Positions 20,763 through 33,600 of a stretch of DNA of 64,000 nt are shown here, one piece after another. The translations under genes were made by a program, and so were the position numbers. This DNA comes from Tubulanus polymorphus. Taxonomy: Eukaryota; Nemertea; Palaeonemertea; Tubulaniformes; Tubulanidae. The notes under the pieces were generated by a model. The model was not told where the DNA came from and made no database searches. It saw nothing but the letters and a program-made list of their open reading frames with translations. Each line of letters starts with the position of its first letter. The first letter of the stretch is position 1. Where the stretch lies: contig NC_134034.1 of the NCBI RefSeq assembly GCF_964204645.1, forward strand, positions 3,876,072 to 3,940,071. The letters run 5' to 3'.

Positions 20763-22203
20763 TCAGGGCATAGTTTCGAGTTTAGTTTATCGATTAATGG
20801 TATACGTACCACGTGATACAGCCCTTACTACAGGAAACAAGGTCTATAATCAGTCTTTTGGCTTATTTGCGTCTGGATTACCTTTGCAATATTCGGGCAC
20901 TTGTCCATTCATGAACGACTTATTGAATATTAGTAAACGCTATAGATTATATGAAAGTATTACTGTGAATCATTATGTCCGGAACTAATTGTTTTACTGG
21001 GATGGGCACATTACTAGTGAATTTCACTTGAATCAGTTGGAAATGAATAAATGAGGAATCAGAGGGGATCAATTAGATAATGATAAAAGATCTTATCAGT
21101 TTTGGGAATTTTTCCTTCGTTGTTTTTGCCAACTGAACTTAAGCATTCAGCAAATAATTTGCTATTGTTTTGGGATTCTACACAGTTTTACCATAATTAC
21201 TAAACGAATGATCGGATAAGCAATTTTACCATTTCTCATGGGATATTTTCTTTCTGATGAAAATACAAACACCTCCACGTCTGTGTAAGTGTCTTCGTAC
21301 GAAACTGTAATAAGGGATCTATTTCAAACTTGCGGTCTATAATTTCCAGACATAATTTTTCTACAAGAATTAGCATATAAGGAACATCATGTGTATCGAG
21401 TATGATACGTACTCATTTAAGTATCACTGTCACCTTCAAAAGCAGAAATATCTAGGTTATTTGACAAAATCAAAGCTCGAATTGGTGCCGGAAAAGAGAA
21501 TCAATATGTTTTTAAAGAGCATCGTCACAATCGATTAAGTGATTACGAAATTTACAACTTTGGACACGTTACGTTGCAGAAAGTCTCATCATCGGCTGTG
21601 TTTACAACGCCATCACAAACTTCAGATTGTGAAATACATCGATTTTTGCGGCCGCATTAAAGCATTCATGGACATGAAAATGTCTCACAGTTGTTTCATC
21701 TTCTGAATGACGACAATCTGATTGACCATCGCCACACCTGTCTGATTGGAACGCAGTACGAGGCTGGACATTTCAAAGTGCCAGCTGGACATTCTTTAGA
21801 ATCCACTACGTAGTCAATTAAGATTTCTACGAACTGTGTAGCCATTTGCCATTCTTTCGAGAATACCACTGTGACATCTGGAATAACAATGGCGTGAATT
21901 GAAGATTCGCTGACGCATTACTTATAAGTCTTCTTCGAAAATTGCACTGCAACCCACGACTCCATCGTATGGTAACTACTCCATATATGATAACTGGATT
22001 CATACTCTTCTAAAATGTTAATTCGAGGAACATTCCTTGAATGGTTAGAATTATGAAACTAAAAATTTCAATTCTACCGACCGTTTGTCGTTCTTCTATT
22101 GTGATGATTTATCATCTGCTGATAATATGCCAGCAATTCACTGCTTCTATAGCATGAATATCGAAATACATATTGAAATCATTTACATTTGCCGCAGATT
22201 TTT
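20763..22203. other. Spacer between receptor paralogues
   Basis: No coding region is recognised. Its position suggests spacer created by the tandem duplication and later element insertion. The segment just below 22204 resembles the 3' flank of receptor A. Confidence 0.35.
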
Positions 22204-23238
22204 CTATACATGCTTGTTTGTGATGTGCACGAAAGGCGTTGAAAAAGCGTTTGTAAGATTGTGTCTGAATTTAGAATTCGTCGATAGATAAACGAGGAAA
22301 TTCAAGGCCGAATCGAGGACAACCAATAGAAGTCCCGCTTTTCGCGTGTATTGTTTGAAATCGTCCGATTTTAATTCTAAACCTGCTATATCTGCAACTC
22401 GGTCGATGCAAGCGGGCGTTTCGCAAATAGTAAAAGTCAGCAAAATTGCCGTCACCATTTTATCGGCTTGTCGTTCGCTACGGCCGACTTTTTCTGGCGG
22501 AGAGCTTGCTAGAAACTCCGAACGCCGCGAACGAGCGGAATAAACAGAACCGAGTAAGCCGAGATTAGTAGCGTAGAGAATAAGCATCGGAAACCCGACG
22601 AGGAATCCGAAATAGATCGTCACATCGTAATGCGTGAATACAACTGGAGCGACCTGTACTAACACCGGTGTTACTTCATTCAATGCGCAATCGCGGAGAA
22701 CCTCGTATTTGATATCCAGAAGCACATAACGTGGAACGTTACAGGCGATAGAAACCATAAACATGAAAACAATATTGACTTTGCAAAATTTCCATGTCAA
22801 AACTCGTCTGGCCCAGAACGGGAATTTAATATTCACAAAACGTATCACGGAAATGAAAGCGGTTATCCAGTTTCTGGTTTGTTGCAAGATGTAATAAAAT
22901 ACGACAGAGTGATATGCTATTTGTGCCCCGATCTCCAAGTCATCATACCTAAATATCATATCCCCGAATTGGAACCGAAACAGCATGTGCCTGACAAAGA
23001 AGTATGCGAAACAAACGATGAGAAACGCCATATCGCAACACGCTAAAACCTTCAGGATGTTGATCGAAAGCAAGGCGTGTTTATCAAGAGTGAACACGAT
23101 CAAATTGAGAACGTTACCGACAATTCCAAATAAGCAAACCATTCCTATTCCGCAGACGTATACAAAATGAACGAACCTATAACTAGTTCTTATCGGTGGA
23201 CAGTAAACGACTATCGAAGAGTTAACCATTTCATCCAT
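22204..23238 (-). CDS. Rhodopsin-class GPCR, tandem paralogue B, single exon
   Basis: A 344-residue intronless receptor that aligns over its whole length with receptor A at 18518-19585. It shares the N-terminal CPPI(K/R)TSY, TM1 GNVLN, TM3 QQTRNWITAFISVIRF with the same non-standard IRF, TM5 GFPMLILYATN, the loop 3 SARSRRSEFLASSPP and TM6 TICETPACIDRV. TM7 (DSALNFLVYLS) is also shared. Differences concentrate in the N-terminus, extracellular loop 1 (about residues 85-105) and the C-tail, as expected of diverging ligand specificity or relaxed constraint. The start is the ATG at 23238, and a second Met at residue 4 is equally possible. It is on the same strand as A, consistent with unequal crossing-over. 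Confidence 0.87.
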   Translation of the reverse strand: MDEMVNSSIVVYCPPIRTSYRFVHFVYVCGIGMVCLFGIVGNVLNLIVFTLDKHALLSINILKVLACCDMAFLIVCFAYFFVRHMLFRFQFGDMIFRYDDLEIGAQIAYHSVVFYYILQQTRNWITAFISVIRFVNIKFPFWARRVLTWKFCKVNIVFMFMVSIACNVPRYVLLDIKYEVLRDCALNEVTPVLVQVAPVVFTHYDVTIYFGFLVGFPMLILYATNLGLLGSVYSARSRRSEFLASSPPEKVGRSERQADKMVTAILLTFTICETPACIDRVADIAGLELKSDDFKQYTRKAGLLLVVLDSALNFLVYLSTNSKFRHNLTNAFSTPFVHITNKHV

Positions 23239-24419
23239 TTCTATGTACGTATTGACTGTACTCGCGCATGCAGTCCTATAGTCAGAAGCACCTTCCGAAA
23301 TATGATTGAATCAATATTTCACTGGAGAAGTAGAGCCACGAACTGTGTTATGAAAAATAAGAAAATCGAGAAATTCTTGCGATGGTGAGCTTCCAAAAAT
23401 CTATACAGATTACAACTCGGTGACGGTAGTTCCAGGCGCATGCTTTCGTAAATTGAATCATATAGTTTATTGGATTAAATTTGTAACTTGTAATTTGTAA
23501 AGGTTAGTCAGTCACAAGATTCCACCGAGTTTAACTCCCGACCGAGAGAGGTTCTAGTCGGACATGGCTTCGTAATGATGCCATCAGTTATTAATGATAT
23601 TCTGTGTACTATGCATCGAGATGCCTGGCGTTATGGTAGATTTACTCCGCACGTATCCATCATCCCATTCAAGCATATACGTGCAAATTTGAGCAGTCTC
23701 ATTAATTTTGTTGTCATATTCCACAAATTTGTTCGTCATAATTCAAGGACATGGAAAATCTGAATTTAGAATAATGACGCTCCGCTACTGTGGCATTCGA
23801 GGATTCCACGTAAGGCAGGCGAGGACTCGCCAGGTTCGCTAGTTGTTTAGGTCTCCCGTTTTCGATTTCTTTAACAATTCAATTAAAACTGAATTAACTT
23901 TTCTCAAGTGAATTAATTTTTAATCAAAAGCGATACCGATATTTGATAACACCCTTAGGGCTACCTGTTTGAGAAAAGAAACGCCCTTTTTCTTGATGCT
24001 AAATGTCATCATGATATAGAGGACACTTCATCATCAGCTATCAAGAAACTACCCGGTACTCTTCTGTTTTTGAAAAGGACCTTAAAATTAAATCGCATTT
24101 CATGGAACCATTGAAAAGCGCCGTGATGGCAAAATTATCAAAGAATTTGAAAACGACTTATCTTTGTCTGGCCTCCTCCCCTATACCTGTCTAATGATTG
24201 CGTTGAACTTGCCTGGAGATATTATACCTCCACCAGCATAGCTTCTCGATGGTCATGGAGGTACACAGCTACTACACCGCGTTAAGGTGTGTCAGTCACG
24301 TATTAGTTGTAGGAGACCGTTCATAAACCTGATGTCAATGTCAATGATCTCGATGTGAAAAACGCAGTAGGCCTTTTGCGGATGTACTTTACGAACAATT
24401 CCTTTTAGTAGTATAACAA
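23239..24419. other. 5' flank of receptor B, nothing recognised
   Basis: The first 60 bp keep similarity to the flank of receptor A. The rest holds no recognisable coding or repeat feature. Confidence 0.35.
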
Positions 24420-24671
24420 GGTCCGATCTAAGGGATGAAAGCTACTTGCCCGGGGGCAAGCATATCTGAAATTCTGCATGCCCTCTCCAAAAGCTACTTG
24501 CCCTACACATGCAGTTTTTGATTGGTGGCACTTTCATCCGTGGTGTCGAGTGGGAAAAAAGCTTTGTGACATAAAATTGCACAAGCCCGGGCAACAAGTG
24601 ATAATGATACCTACTTGCCCTGATGAGAATATACTTGTCTCGGGCAATCGGACGAGTGTTTAGATCGGACC
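24420..24671. mobile_element. Short DNA element with GGTCCGATCTAA inverted ends
   Basis: GGTCCGATCTAA at the left end is mirrored by TTAGATCGGACC at the right end. The 250-bp interior repeats CTACTTGCCC several times and contains two CCCGGG-type palindromes. It has no coding capacity. GTATAA-like strings flank both sides but the duplication is imperfect, so the superfamily is uncertain. Confidence 0.6.
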
Positions 24672-25717
24672 CTGGTATAAGTCTTCATCATCAGTAAAAC
24701 GATTAATATTTACGTAAGTGCATTGGTGGGCGCTATTTTTCAGCTTGTGCTTTAGTTTAGTTTCATAATGTCTGGTTTGTTTATTGCTGAGCTGGTAGAA
24801 TGATTAAAACAACAACAAAAAAGATATTCAAGTGGTCAGCATACTTGGAGAGGACTGTTCTTTGAGTGAATGAATCGTTTGATTTATTTTCTAAATAAGT
24901 TAGAAATCAGTAATGAATAAGTACATTTACATTGATGAATACTTAGGGTCCCTTACGAAACGATATTCAGTCACTGCAGCTCCTAGATCATTGTTTATAG
25001 AATCCGTTATTGTCTTCTCTGCCGCTACGGAATCAATAGTAGGCCCCTTATCCACCATCATCCACAGTTAGATCGTAAATCGTTACTGGCCTTTCGACGA
25101 GGTTTAGCAGAAATGAGGGTAGAAAATCGTCATTCGGTCAAACAATACTTTGAGCGTTAATTTGATTACAATTTACAGGTAAATTGAAATTACAACTGCC
25201 ATGTTGACTGGTACGAAAGGTCTGTATTTTGTATTTTTCCTTACTTTTGAATTCTCTTTCCAAGTCGGATTTTTGATATTGCTCGGAGAGCCTGCCCCTG
25301 GTTTGAATTACGCTGTTGGGTACGAAAGGTTTGATTTAATCGGGATTTCTTGCGCGGTTGTGTCGAGGCTTTTAAGAGGCCAGGGGCGTCCTCGGCTTGG
25401 CGGTCGGCGTCGAATAGACTGGTTCGTATTGCCCGTAACAGTGACCTGAACTACATTCAGCCCAACGCTTTTACCAGGGCGCATTTAATCCTTCCGCCCA
25501 GGTATAGTTCTTAAAGGTAAATCATTCTTCCGGGTACAGTATAGACACATAATCGAATCAGCCATAAAAAACTTAAGAAAACATTTTTGGATGATTTCTG
25601 AAAGATTTATCATTGTAACACATGTAGAAAGCATGAGCACTGTTAGTATTCAGATTAGCCTTTCAATCGGCAGCTGTACCCTTTAAAACAAACACTAGAA
25701 TATGGGGTAACAATACA
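24672..25717. other. Intergenic DNA, nothing recognised
   Basis: A plus-strand frame at 25201-25449 begins with a hydrophobic stretch but has no family marks and I do not treat it as a gene. No clear repeat is seen. Confidence 0.35.
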
Positions 25718-26330
25718 ATGGTGTCGGAGAATATTCCTTGCGTTGGGGAAGGTGATTGTGGCGATGGAGGTGATGCTGAAGAAGGCGAAGGTGATGCTGG
25801 AAAAGGTGATGGTGGTGATGCTGGAGAAGGCGATGGTGATGCTGGAGGTGATGGTTGTGATGCTGGAGACGGTGATGGTGGTGATGTTGGAGAAGGTGAT
25901 AGTGATATAGGTGATGATGGTAATGCTGGAGTTGATGGTTGTGATGCTTGAGAAGGTGATGATGGTGATGGTGGTCATGTTGGTAATGCTGGAGATGATG
26001 GTTGTGATGCTGGAGAAGGTGATGTTGGAGAAGGTGATAGTGATATAGGTGACGATGGTGATGATAGTAATGCTGGGGTTGATGGTTGTGATGCTGGAGA
26101 AGGTGATGATGGTGATGGTGGTCATGATGGTGATGCTGGAGGCGATGGTTGTGATGCTGGAGAAGGCGATGGTGGTGATGTTGGAGAAGGTGATGGCGAT
26201 GCAGGTGACGATGGTGATGATGGTAATGCTGGAGTTGATGGTTTGATGCTGGAGAAGGTGATGGTGGTCATGATGGTAATGCTGGAGATGATGGTGATGC
26301 TGGAAAAGGTGATGGTGGTGATGATCGCAA
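25718..26330. repeat. GAT/GGT-rich minisatellite
   Basis: About 600 bp of degenerate tandem units built from GGTGATGCTGGAGAAGGTGA, with lengths in multiples of three (mostly 18-33 bp). Because units keep the triplet phase, every frame stays open for long runs (Gly-Asp-rich on plus, Thr-Ile-Ser-rich on minus). The lack of any flanking exon or conserved domain argues for a repeat, not a gene. Confidence 0.75.
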
Positions 26331-27681
26331 TGTGACAGCTAGTTGTTCAGTCATCCAGGCCCCCAGTCACGCAGTCGTCCAGTCAATCAGTCAACTGCGC
26401 ATCGCATGTGGATGAATATAACTATGTGATTCGCCCTGGAACTACTTAACCGGATTCGCACTTGGGCCGAATGATCGAGGGTATTCATCCGAGGGATTTA
26501 CTGCAGTTCTCGAAAATGACACATTAGATCTATTCATGCTCGGAGACTCGCAACAAACTAACTGACACGCAGTCCCATACCAGATACACCCCTCTAGATC
26601 CAAAGTCTACCTCTTATCTATCTATAAATGAAAATTATTTCACTCACGAAATTTTACCATAGAAGTGAGAATTTGGCGCATTTGACCAACATTTCAAAAA
26701 TGTTGCAGCTACATGTGAAACGACTTGAATGGCTCAATTAACATATCCAATATAAATCTCAGAATATTAAAATAACTTTTAAGTTACATGTACGTAGCCT
26801 ATATATTTTCCAATCGTAATTTGTGATACGGGTATACGTGTATCCCGCGTATTTAATTCGAGCCAGATCAATTAAACTTACACGAATCCAGACCTGGATG
26901 CCTCAAGTGCCCCCTACACGAAATTTTCGCGAAAAAAACAAACACCGTGCACATGCGACACCGTTGAAAAAAGTCAATCAAGTAAATAGATTTTCTTTCA
27001 ATAATATGATCAGCTTTCAACTTCCAGAAACCACCTTGTTGACATTTCACTTGCTATGTTGCGCATGTGCCAGGGAACATGAATTTCAAAACTTTGAAAA
27101 CGTTCGTACTGTTTGTGCTTCGAAAACATCGTCTACTCGGTGGGCACGGATCGTTACGCCATTTTAGAGTTAATAACAGCGTGCTGCAGTCATACCCCGC
27201 TGTATCTGCCCCTTGTCACCATCACCGTCGATCTACGTAACACAAACTACGTTCAAACATTATTTCTTCCAAATAACTGTCAGCATCAACTGTTCGATGA
27301 AACAACGGTGTATTGGTGTGCGCAAATAGATACTACGGACAATAGTACTAAATATAGTAATTATTTTGAAATCAGGAATGAACGTTGATAATCAAAATGA
27401 TTACATAGGATTAATTGCTCTCGTTTATTCGATACCGGTGTCATTGTATTAATTGTATACGTTTGATTTATTTCATTTTCATCCATTTGGCGTGAAAATC
27501 GCCAGATAGGTCGCCGCTTCATCAGAATTATGGCGAATTTGACATTTACACCAATTCAATTCAAAATTTATTGCATCCGCTCAATGTCGGGTTCGTGCCC
27601 TGCTGACGAGCCGCGCGGCGGACCTCTCGAGGCAGATCTGCGCGTCAAATCGTTTACTTCCGCGTTCTAAATAAGTTTACT
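26331..27681. other. Upstream region of the TFIIIC90 gene
   Basis: An in-frame stop (TGA near 27603) lies upstream of the ATG at 27682, so the coding start is probably correct. Frames at 26823-27167 and 27113-27388 have no recognisable features. The promoter and 5' untranslated region should lie here but no core element is convincing. Confidence 0.35.
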
Positions 27682-30600
27682 ATGTTTGTAAACAGTGAAT
27701 ACAGTTTGAATAAAGCGAACTGTTTTAATTTAGGATCTAATCTGAGTATTTACCGTAACCCGTCTATTCACTGGTCATCAGATAATCGAATAGCGGTATC
27801 CACGAACACCGGCGCGTATATCATAGTGAGTATTCTGATGATACCGCTTCTTTTTTTCAAGTTCAATTCAAGTTCGGTTTCCCCTCCTAACTAACCCCCA
27901 ACTTTCTGAAACCCTATTTTCACCCTCTACTGTCTGTCACACATGCTCTCCGTGCGACGTTTTGGTCCGTTATTTCGTTAATAATCAGTTAATCTGTAAA
28001 TATTATGCATCAATTTGTTCAGTAAGGAATTTGCATGATTCAGAAATAAATCATGAACTGGCGGTCATCCTTATTACCGAGATGATGTATTTTACCGAGA
28101 TGAACCGAGATCAACCGAGATGAAATTAAATATAACATATTTATTTATTCCATATCGATTTTAACCATTGAAATCATATTATATCAGTAATAAATGCCTG
28201 CTGGGTTCATATTTTACATATTTTGTCGGATATTTTTGGAAAAATAACTTTTAACTTTACCGAGATGAGATCGTCGATCAATCAAATTCAATGAAATTTT
28301 ATTGCTAACCGAGTTTACGTTTTTTGAGTCAAAATTTTTTTAAATAAAAAAATATGTAAAATATGACTCTAGGAGGTATTTATTACTGATATAACGTGAT
28401 TTCAAGTGTTAAAATCGATAAGGAATAAATAGATATGTTATATTTAATTTCATCTCGGTTCATCTCGGTAAAATAGATCATCTCGGTAATAAATATGACC
28501 CTGAACTGGCATAAATTTGTTTGAGTTTTCATCTATCAGCGATAGTTTATCTAGCATACGCTCGCGTAATGCTGAAAAACGGCTTTTATGGCCCGTCGCG
28601 TGGCGCCACCTACTGTATTTTGATATGCTAATGAGCAGGTGATGACGTCACTATAACGTTTCCGAGCGTCCGCGGAGCAGATTTTTCAGCATTACGCGAG
28701 CGTATGATGAGTAAACTATCGCTCATATATGAAAACAAAGACAACTTTAGCAAAAATTGTTGTTTATTTCTGAATGCAAATTCCTCACTGAACAAATTGA
28801 TGCGTAATTAAGATAGATAAACCGATTATTAACGAAATAACGGACCAACACGTCGCACGGAGAGCATATGTGACAGACAGTAGACCCTAATCCTAAGTCC
28901 AGTATCCTATTGAAAATATTTATTCAGTGTAATTATGTTGTAAATCTAGCCTATAATGTAGTTCGGCAGTGCTGGGCCCACTTTCAGTTTTAAGCTTAAA
29001 TCAGTTTGGTTGAACCTTTTCGTGAAACTGGGCCCTGTTCTTAAAATTTAGGCAGTGGATATTTTGCCAATGCCACATTATTCCAGTTAACGCTATTTTG
29101 CCAATGGCTCGTTCTGATTGGCTGATTTACGCTGCGCATGCACTTCAGTAATTCAAGGTAATTGTGGAGAACAGAGTTAGAGAAAATAGTGTGAATGGTG
29201 AACGGACCCTAAACCTCACCCTCATCCCCTGGCTCTAGTGCCTAACCCTATCGAAAACCCAACCCTTATAACCCAATGATTTTATTGTTATTTTCATTGT
29301 TTTATCTTACGATATATAGCCATTGGCAAAATTTAGTTAACTAAAATAAAGCCGCGTTCGCAAAATATCCACTTTCTAGAATGTTACTTCAATTATAATT
29401 ATTTGTTTTTTTCAGTCGCCGCAATGTAACTCAAATGCTATTCAAACTGGTTTGAATGTTTCAAACCTGTTCTTACCGGCTGAAGATAAAACCTTATCAT
29501 TTGACGTCGGAATTGATAAGGATAAATTGCTCGATCCTGAACAAGGCAATGAAGGTAGGCCTAAGCTTTTTAATGCAACCCGGTGAGGCGGAGGTTGAGA
29601 GCTAGTGATCGTTTGTTGAATAGTATATTGTAAATTTTCTATTGATTCGATATTCAGGCACAGTATTTTGAGCTGATTTTGATCTCCCACGGGTGGTCAA
29701 CCTAATCGTTGGGTGTCAGATTTTATAATCGGATGGGCCTACCAACTGCGGTTTGTGAAAACATCCAATCTTAAAACTAAACTGCAGACCGGTTACTGAC
29801 TAATCCCTAGGCTACACACAGAGTTTCCTGATTCTAACTCAAAATCTACAATCCTTATTCTCCAGATGTCCCCGATCCATATTCTATTAGTGTTTGTCGC
29901 AGGTTAAACTGGTCTACCCTTTCAGTGTGTATACACCGCAGTGCGGTGTATGAATCGGTGATGGATTTTGCCAGTACACCGCACTGCGGTGTTTTGGTGT
30001 AATTAGTATTTAGTCTTTATCTCTATTGAAATATGGCAGCACCTGTCAAACATAGTGAAATACTAGTAACTAATGATACGCCGCGCCATGGTGTAGACGC
30101 ACTATAGTGCTATTCCCGTTATTCAACACACTAGGGCGGAATTTTTCAGAATTTTCAAATTATCTCCAGCACTATAGGTTCAGCACTATTAGTCAGCACT
30201 GAAAGGGTTAAACAGACTAGATGTTATTTATATACCTACTAAAAGTCTCCTGCACTAGATGCCTAACTACATATTTCTCTAACATCGGTCTTATTTTCAC
30301 TCAACTGATTCCAGTTTTGCAAGCTCGAGTCGCGCTGGATCGTACGTTGAACCCGGATGGAGATTTCACGCAATCGTTCAAGGGATTTCTGTCGGTGAAA
30401 TGGTCGCCGCGCGATATGGACGACTTGGAACGATGCATCTGCGCGACGCTCACTCGCGACCATCGAATCTGTATCTACTCACTCGGCAAGTCGCACAGAA
30501 AACTACACAAGGTCCGGTTTCTTTCGCAAACGATTTATCTTTCTATTTCAATTCTAGCTTCCATCATCATTCTTAGTTTTCTATGTTTTAAGTTCATATT

Positions 30601-33600
30601 TTGGCTTAACTGAATTCATCGACCGTGAATTGTTTTGGTCAATCCTTATTGGTTATTATCAATCCCTGGGTTTTATGAAAACAAATTACGACCTGGAAAC
30701 CTAACGAACACTAGCGACATGCGCAAGTGAAATCTTCTACTATTGCCGCAGTAGTTGAGGTCCAGCTGTACAGCAGTGACACCTGGAGGTTGCTCCGCAT
30801 GCCACAAGTGAAATCTTCTACTATTGCCGCAGTAGTTGAGGTACAGCTGCACAGTAATGACACCACCCGGTGGATCCACACTTTCCACAAGGGGAATCTT
30901 CTATTGGCGCAGTAGGCTAGTTGATGTCCAACTGCACTGCAGTGACTCCTGGTGGATCATCACTTTTCACAAGTGGAATCTTCTAGTTTACGTACGTCCT
31001 ACTGCACGCTAGTGACACCTGGTGGATCCTCTTTGTAACCTATATTTCAGGTCGCCGATCTGTCTCGTAAATATCACGCGCTCGTAAAGAAGAACGATTT
31101 CGCTTTAGCCGAAGAGAAAACATCGCAAGCGGCCGATAAAGAATACGAGTACCATTTATATAGAAATATCCTATACAGTTTAGCGGCAGTAGGTGAGTTA
31201 CATAAATGTACCTTGTGTAAAGCCCAACGAGTCGGAGAAACCAATATGGCGTCTCATTCAAAAAGCGGCTCTAATTCAGGCCGAAACTATTAACGTTTTG
31301 ACCAAAAGGAAGTAAGTTTTTTGGCTAAAAGTTACTGATTTTTGTTCCCCAAAAAAATTCTTTTTTTTGAAAATATTTTCCGACTTTCAATATAGGCCGT
31401 TTTCATCCCTGTAATCCCCTGGCTCCTCTAGTGCCTAACCCTTGTGTAAAGCCCAACGCACACGGAAAAAAATTTGTTACGCCCAAATCCATGGAGCAAT
31501 CCATGGAGACAACGATAAACTCAGTAACTCGCATCTATCTCAAAATGGCGGCGTCCATGCGACAGCGAAAGATTTTATTAGTAATATTGTTAAGTTTGCG
31601 AAATCGACGGCGTAGAAGTGTCAATCGACGTGTGTGGCAGCGTTTCTGGATTGGAAGGCGCATCAGGCAATTCAACTACAAAAAACGTTTTTCGCAAATC
31701 AAGCAGTGCTTGTTTCGCAAAAAAAATTTTTTTGCTCACGAAAAACGTTTTTCGGTTCGGTGTTTTTTGTTTTGCCTCCAACGCGCACGGCACTGAAAAA
31801 AAACGTTTTTTTCACGAGCGGTGTGCGATGGGCTTAAGACTGGCCTTACTCATACATCGGGTTGGTAAAACCAGGTCCCAGTCTCACAAAAAGGTTTAAC
31901 TCTTAAAATCGATTTAATTTCTTCATTAATTCAGTTTATCTTAAATCGATTTAGGCCTTAATCCTTTTTGTGAAACTGGGCCCTGGTCAGCCACTCTGGC
32001 CGCGGACAAAAACCAATTATTAACCCATTACGTCATTTTGGGGATGAAAATATCCTGTTAACACTTTCATTGTCCTGGAGCCAGTTTGGCAGTATCTTTA
32101 ATTCATATGCAGACAACTGATGCACCATCTATCTTAAAATCTGCGTACCATTTTAAATCTATTTTTTATCTACAACTTCATTCTAATGCTCTCATGGGTT
32201 ATAGATCACAGTTCCGCAATAATGTTAATAACGTAGTAGACATGTTGAATCAACTCGACTTTGAGCGCGAATTTCAACGTTGTGTCAATGTTGTATGCTT
32301 GGGTCCCCGGGTCAAAAATTAAAGCAATTTAAATGAAAGAAAAACCATTCATTTCTGATTGGGCTTTATTGATTATAATGTTTCCTCGATAAAAAAAGCT
32401 AGAAATATTGAATTCGAACATTCCGACCATCATGAGAATGCGACAACATAGCAAATGCAATGAGCCATGACTGGGCAACACCGGCTGGCCAAACACCTGA
32501 ACCGCCATCTTTCAGGAAAGTATAAAAACTAAGTTCTCTCTTGCACGTACATAGAGTTTTAATGCCACGCAATTACTGCTTTACAATCCTGTATTGACGT
32601 GCTGAACTCATCATATGCATGTCAAATGTCAATTGCGTACATGATGAACCCAGCCAAGTCATATACCGCAAAAAAGGTGAATCCTTTCAGTGCTTACTAA
32701 TTAATATCCTATAGTGCTGGATGTAATCTAAAAGTTTTGGAAGATTCGACCCTAGTGTGTTGAATAACGGGAATACCACTATAGTGCGTCTACACCGCAG
32801 CGCGGTGTATCGTTAGTTACTAATATTTCACTATGTTTGACAGTTGCTGCCATCTTTCAATAAGAATAAAAACTAATTACTAACTACATCAATACACTGC
32901 AATGCCGTGTACTAGCAAGATCCATCACTGATTCATACACCGCACTGCGGTGTAGACGCACTGAAAGGGTTGAAAGGCAAAATTCTTCGACGTTCGGGAG
33001 AGTTCACATTTTGAAAACGAAACCAATTTTTCAGATTTATCGTGGAGCCCGAACATGTATCGTACGCAATCGGCGAAAACGGATGAATCGCCGACGTCGA
33101 AAGTCTCCAAATTCTGTTTCCTGTCGACGAGTATGAAAGATGGTAGCGTCGTCTTCTGGAAAATTATAACACCCTGCATCGACAAGTGAGTTCTTTCTGA
33201 TCGGAATATATTTACCCGGTTGGATCTGATATTTAAGATTTAGAAATATTTACAATTCAGGCCTAATAAGCTGTTATCACCAAGTTGAACGGTCATTTTT
33301 GAGTTGACCCGTCATCTCTTCATTTGAACTGTTATGTCAGAGTTGACCTGTCATCTCTTGAATGCATCAATTATCTTAAGCTATATCGAATCATTTCAGA
33401 GCTAATTGCACGTTATCGATGGTTGAGGACACGGGAATCGAATTACCGAACTGCTCGTGTTGGGCGCAAGTCGACGAGCGCAACGGTTACTTCGCGATCG
33501 GATTCCTCGACGGACGTCTGCTCGTCTACGGTTACCACGTCGACGACGACACCGGCGACCTCAGTCTCACCGAGCCGGTCGACGTTTGGAAGGACGTCGA

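Noticed and set aside
25655-26125. Long Gly-Asp-rich plus frame and Thr-Ile-Ser-rich minus frame
   Set aside because: Both are by-products of a triplet-phased minisatellite; no domain, no flanking exon and no codon signature.
27113-27388. Upstream 91-codon frame as first exon of GTF3C4
   Set aside because: It does not match the family, and the exon at 27682 starts with its own ATG after an in-frame stop.
32086-32322. 78-codon frame in intron 4 of GTF3C4
   Set aside because: It is not framed by splice sites in the right phase and adds nothing that TFIIIC90 homologues have.
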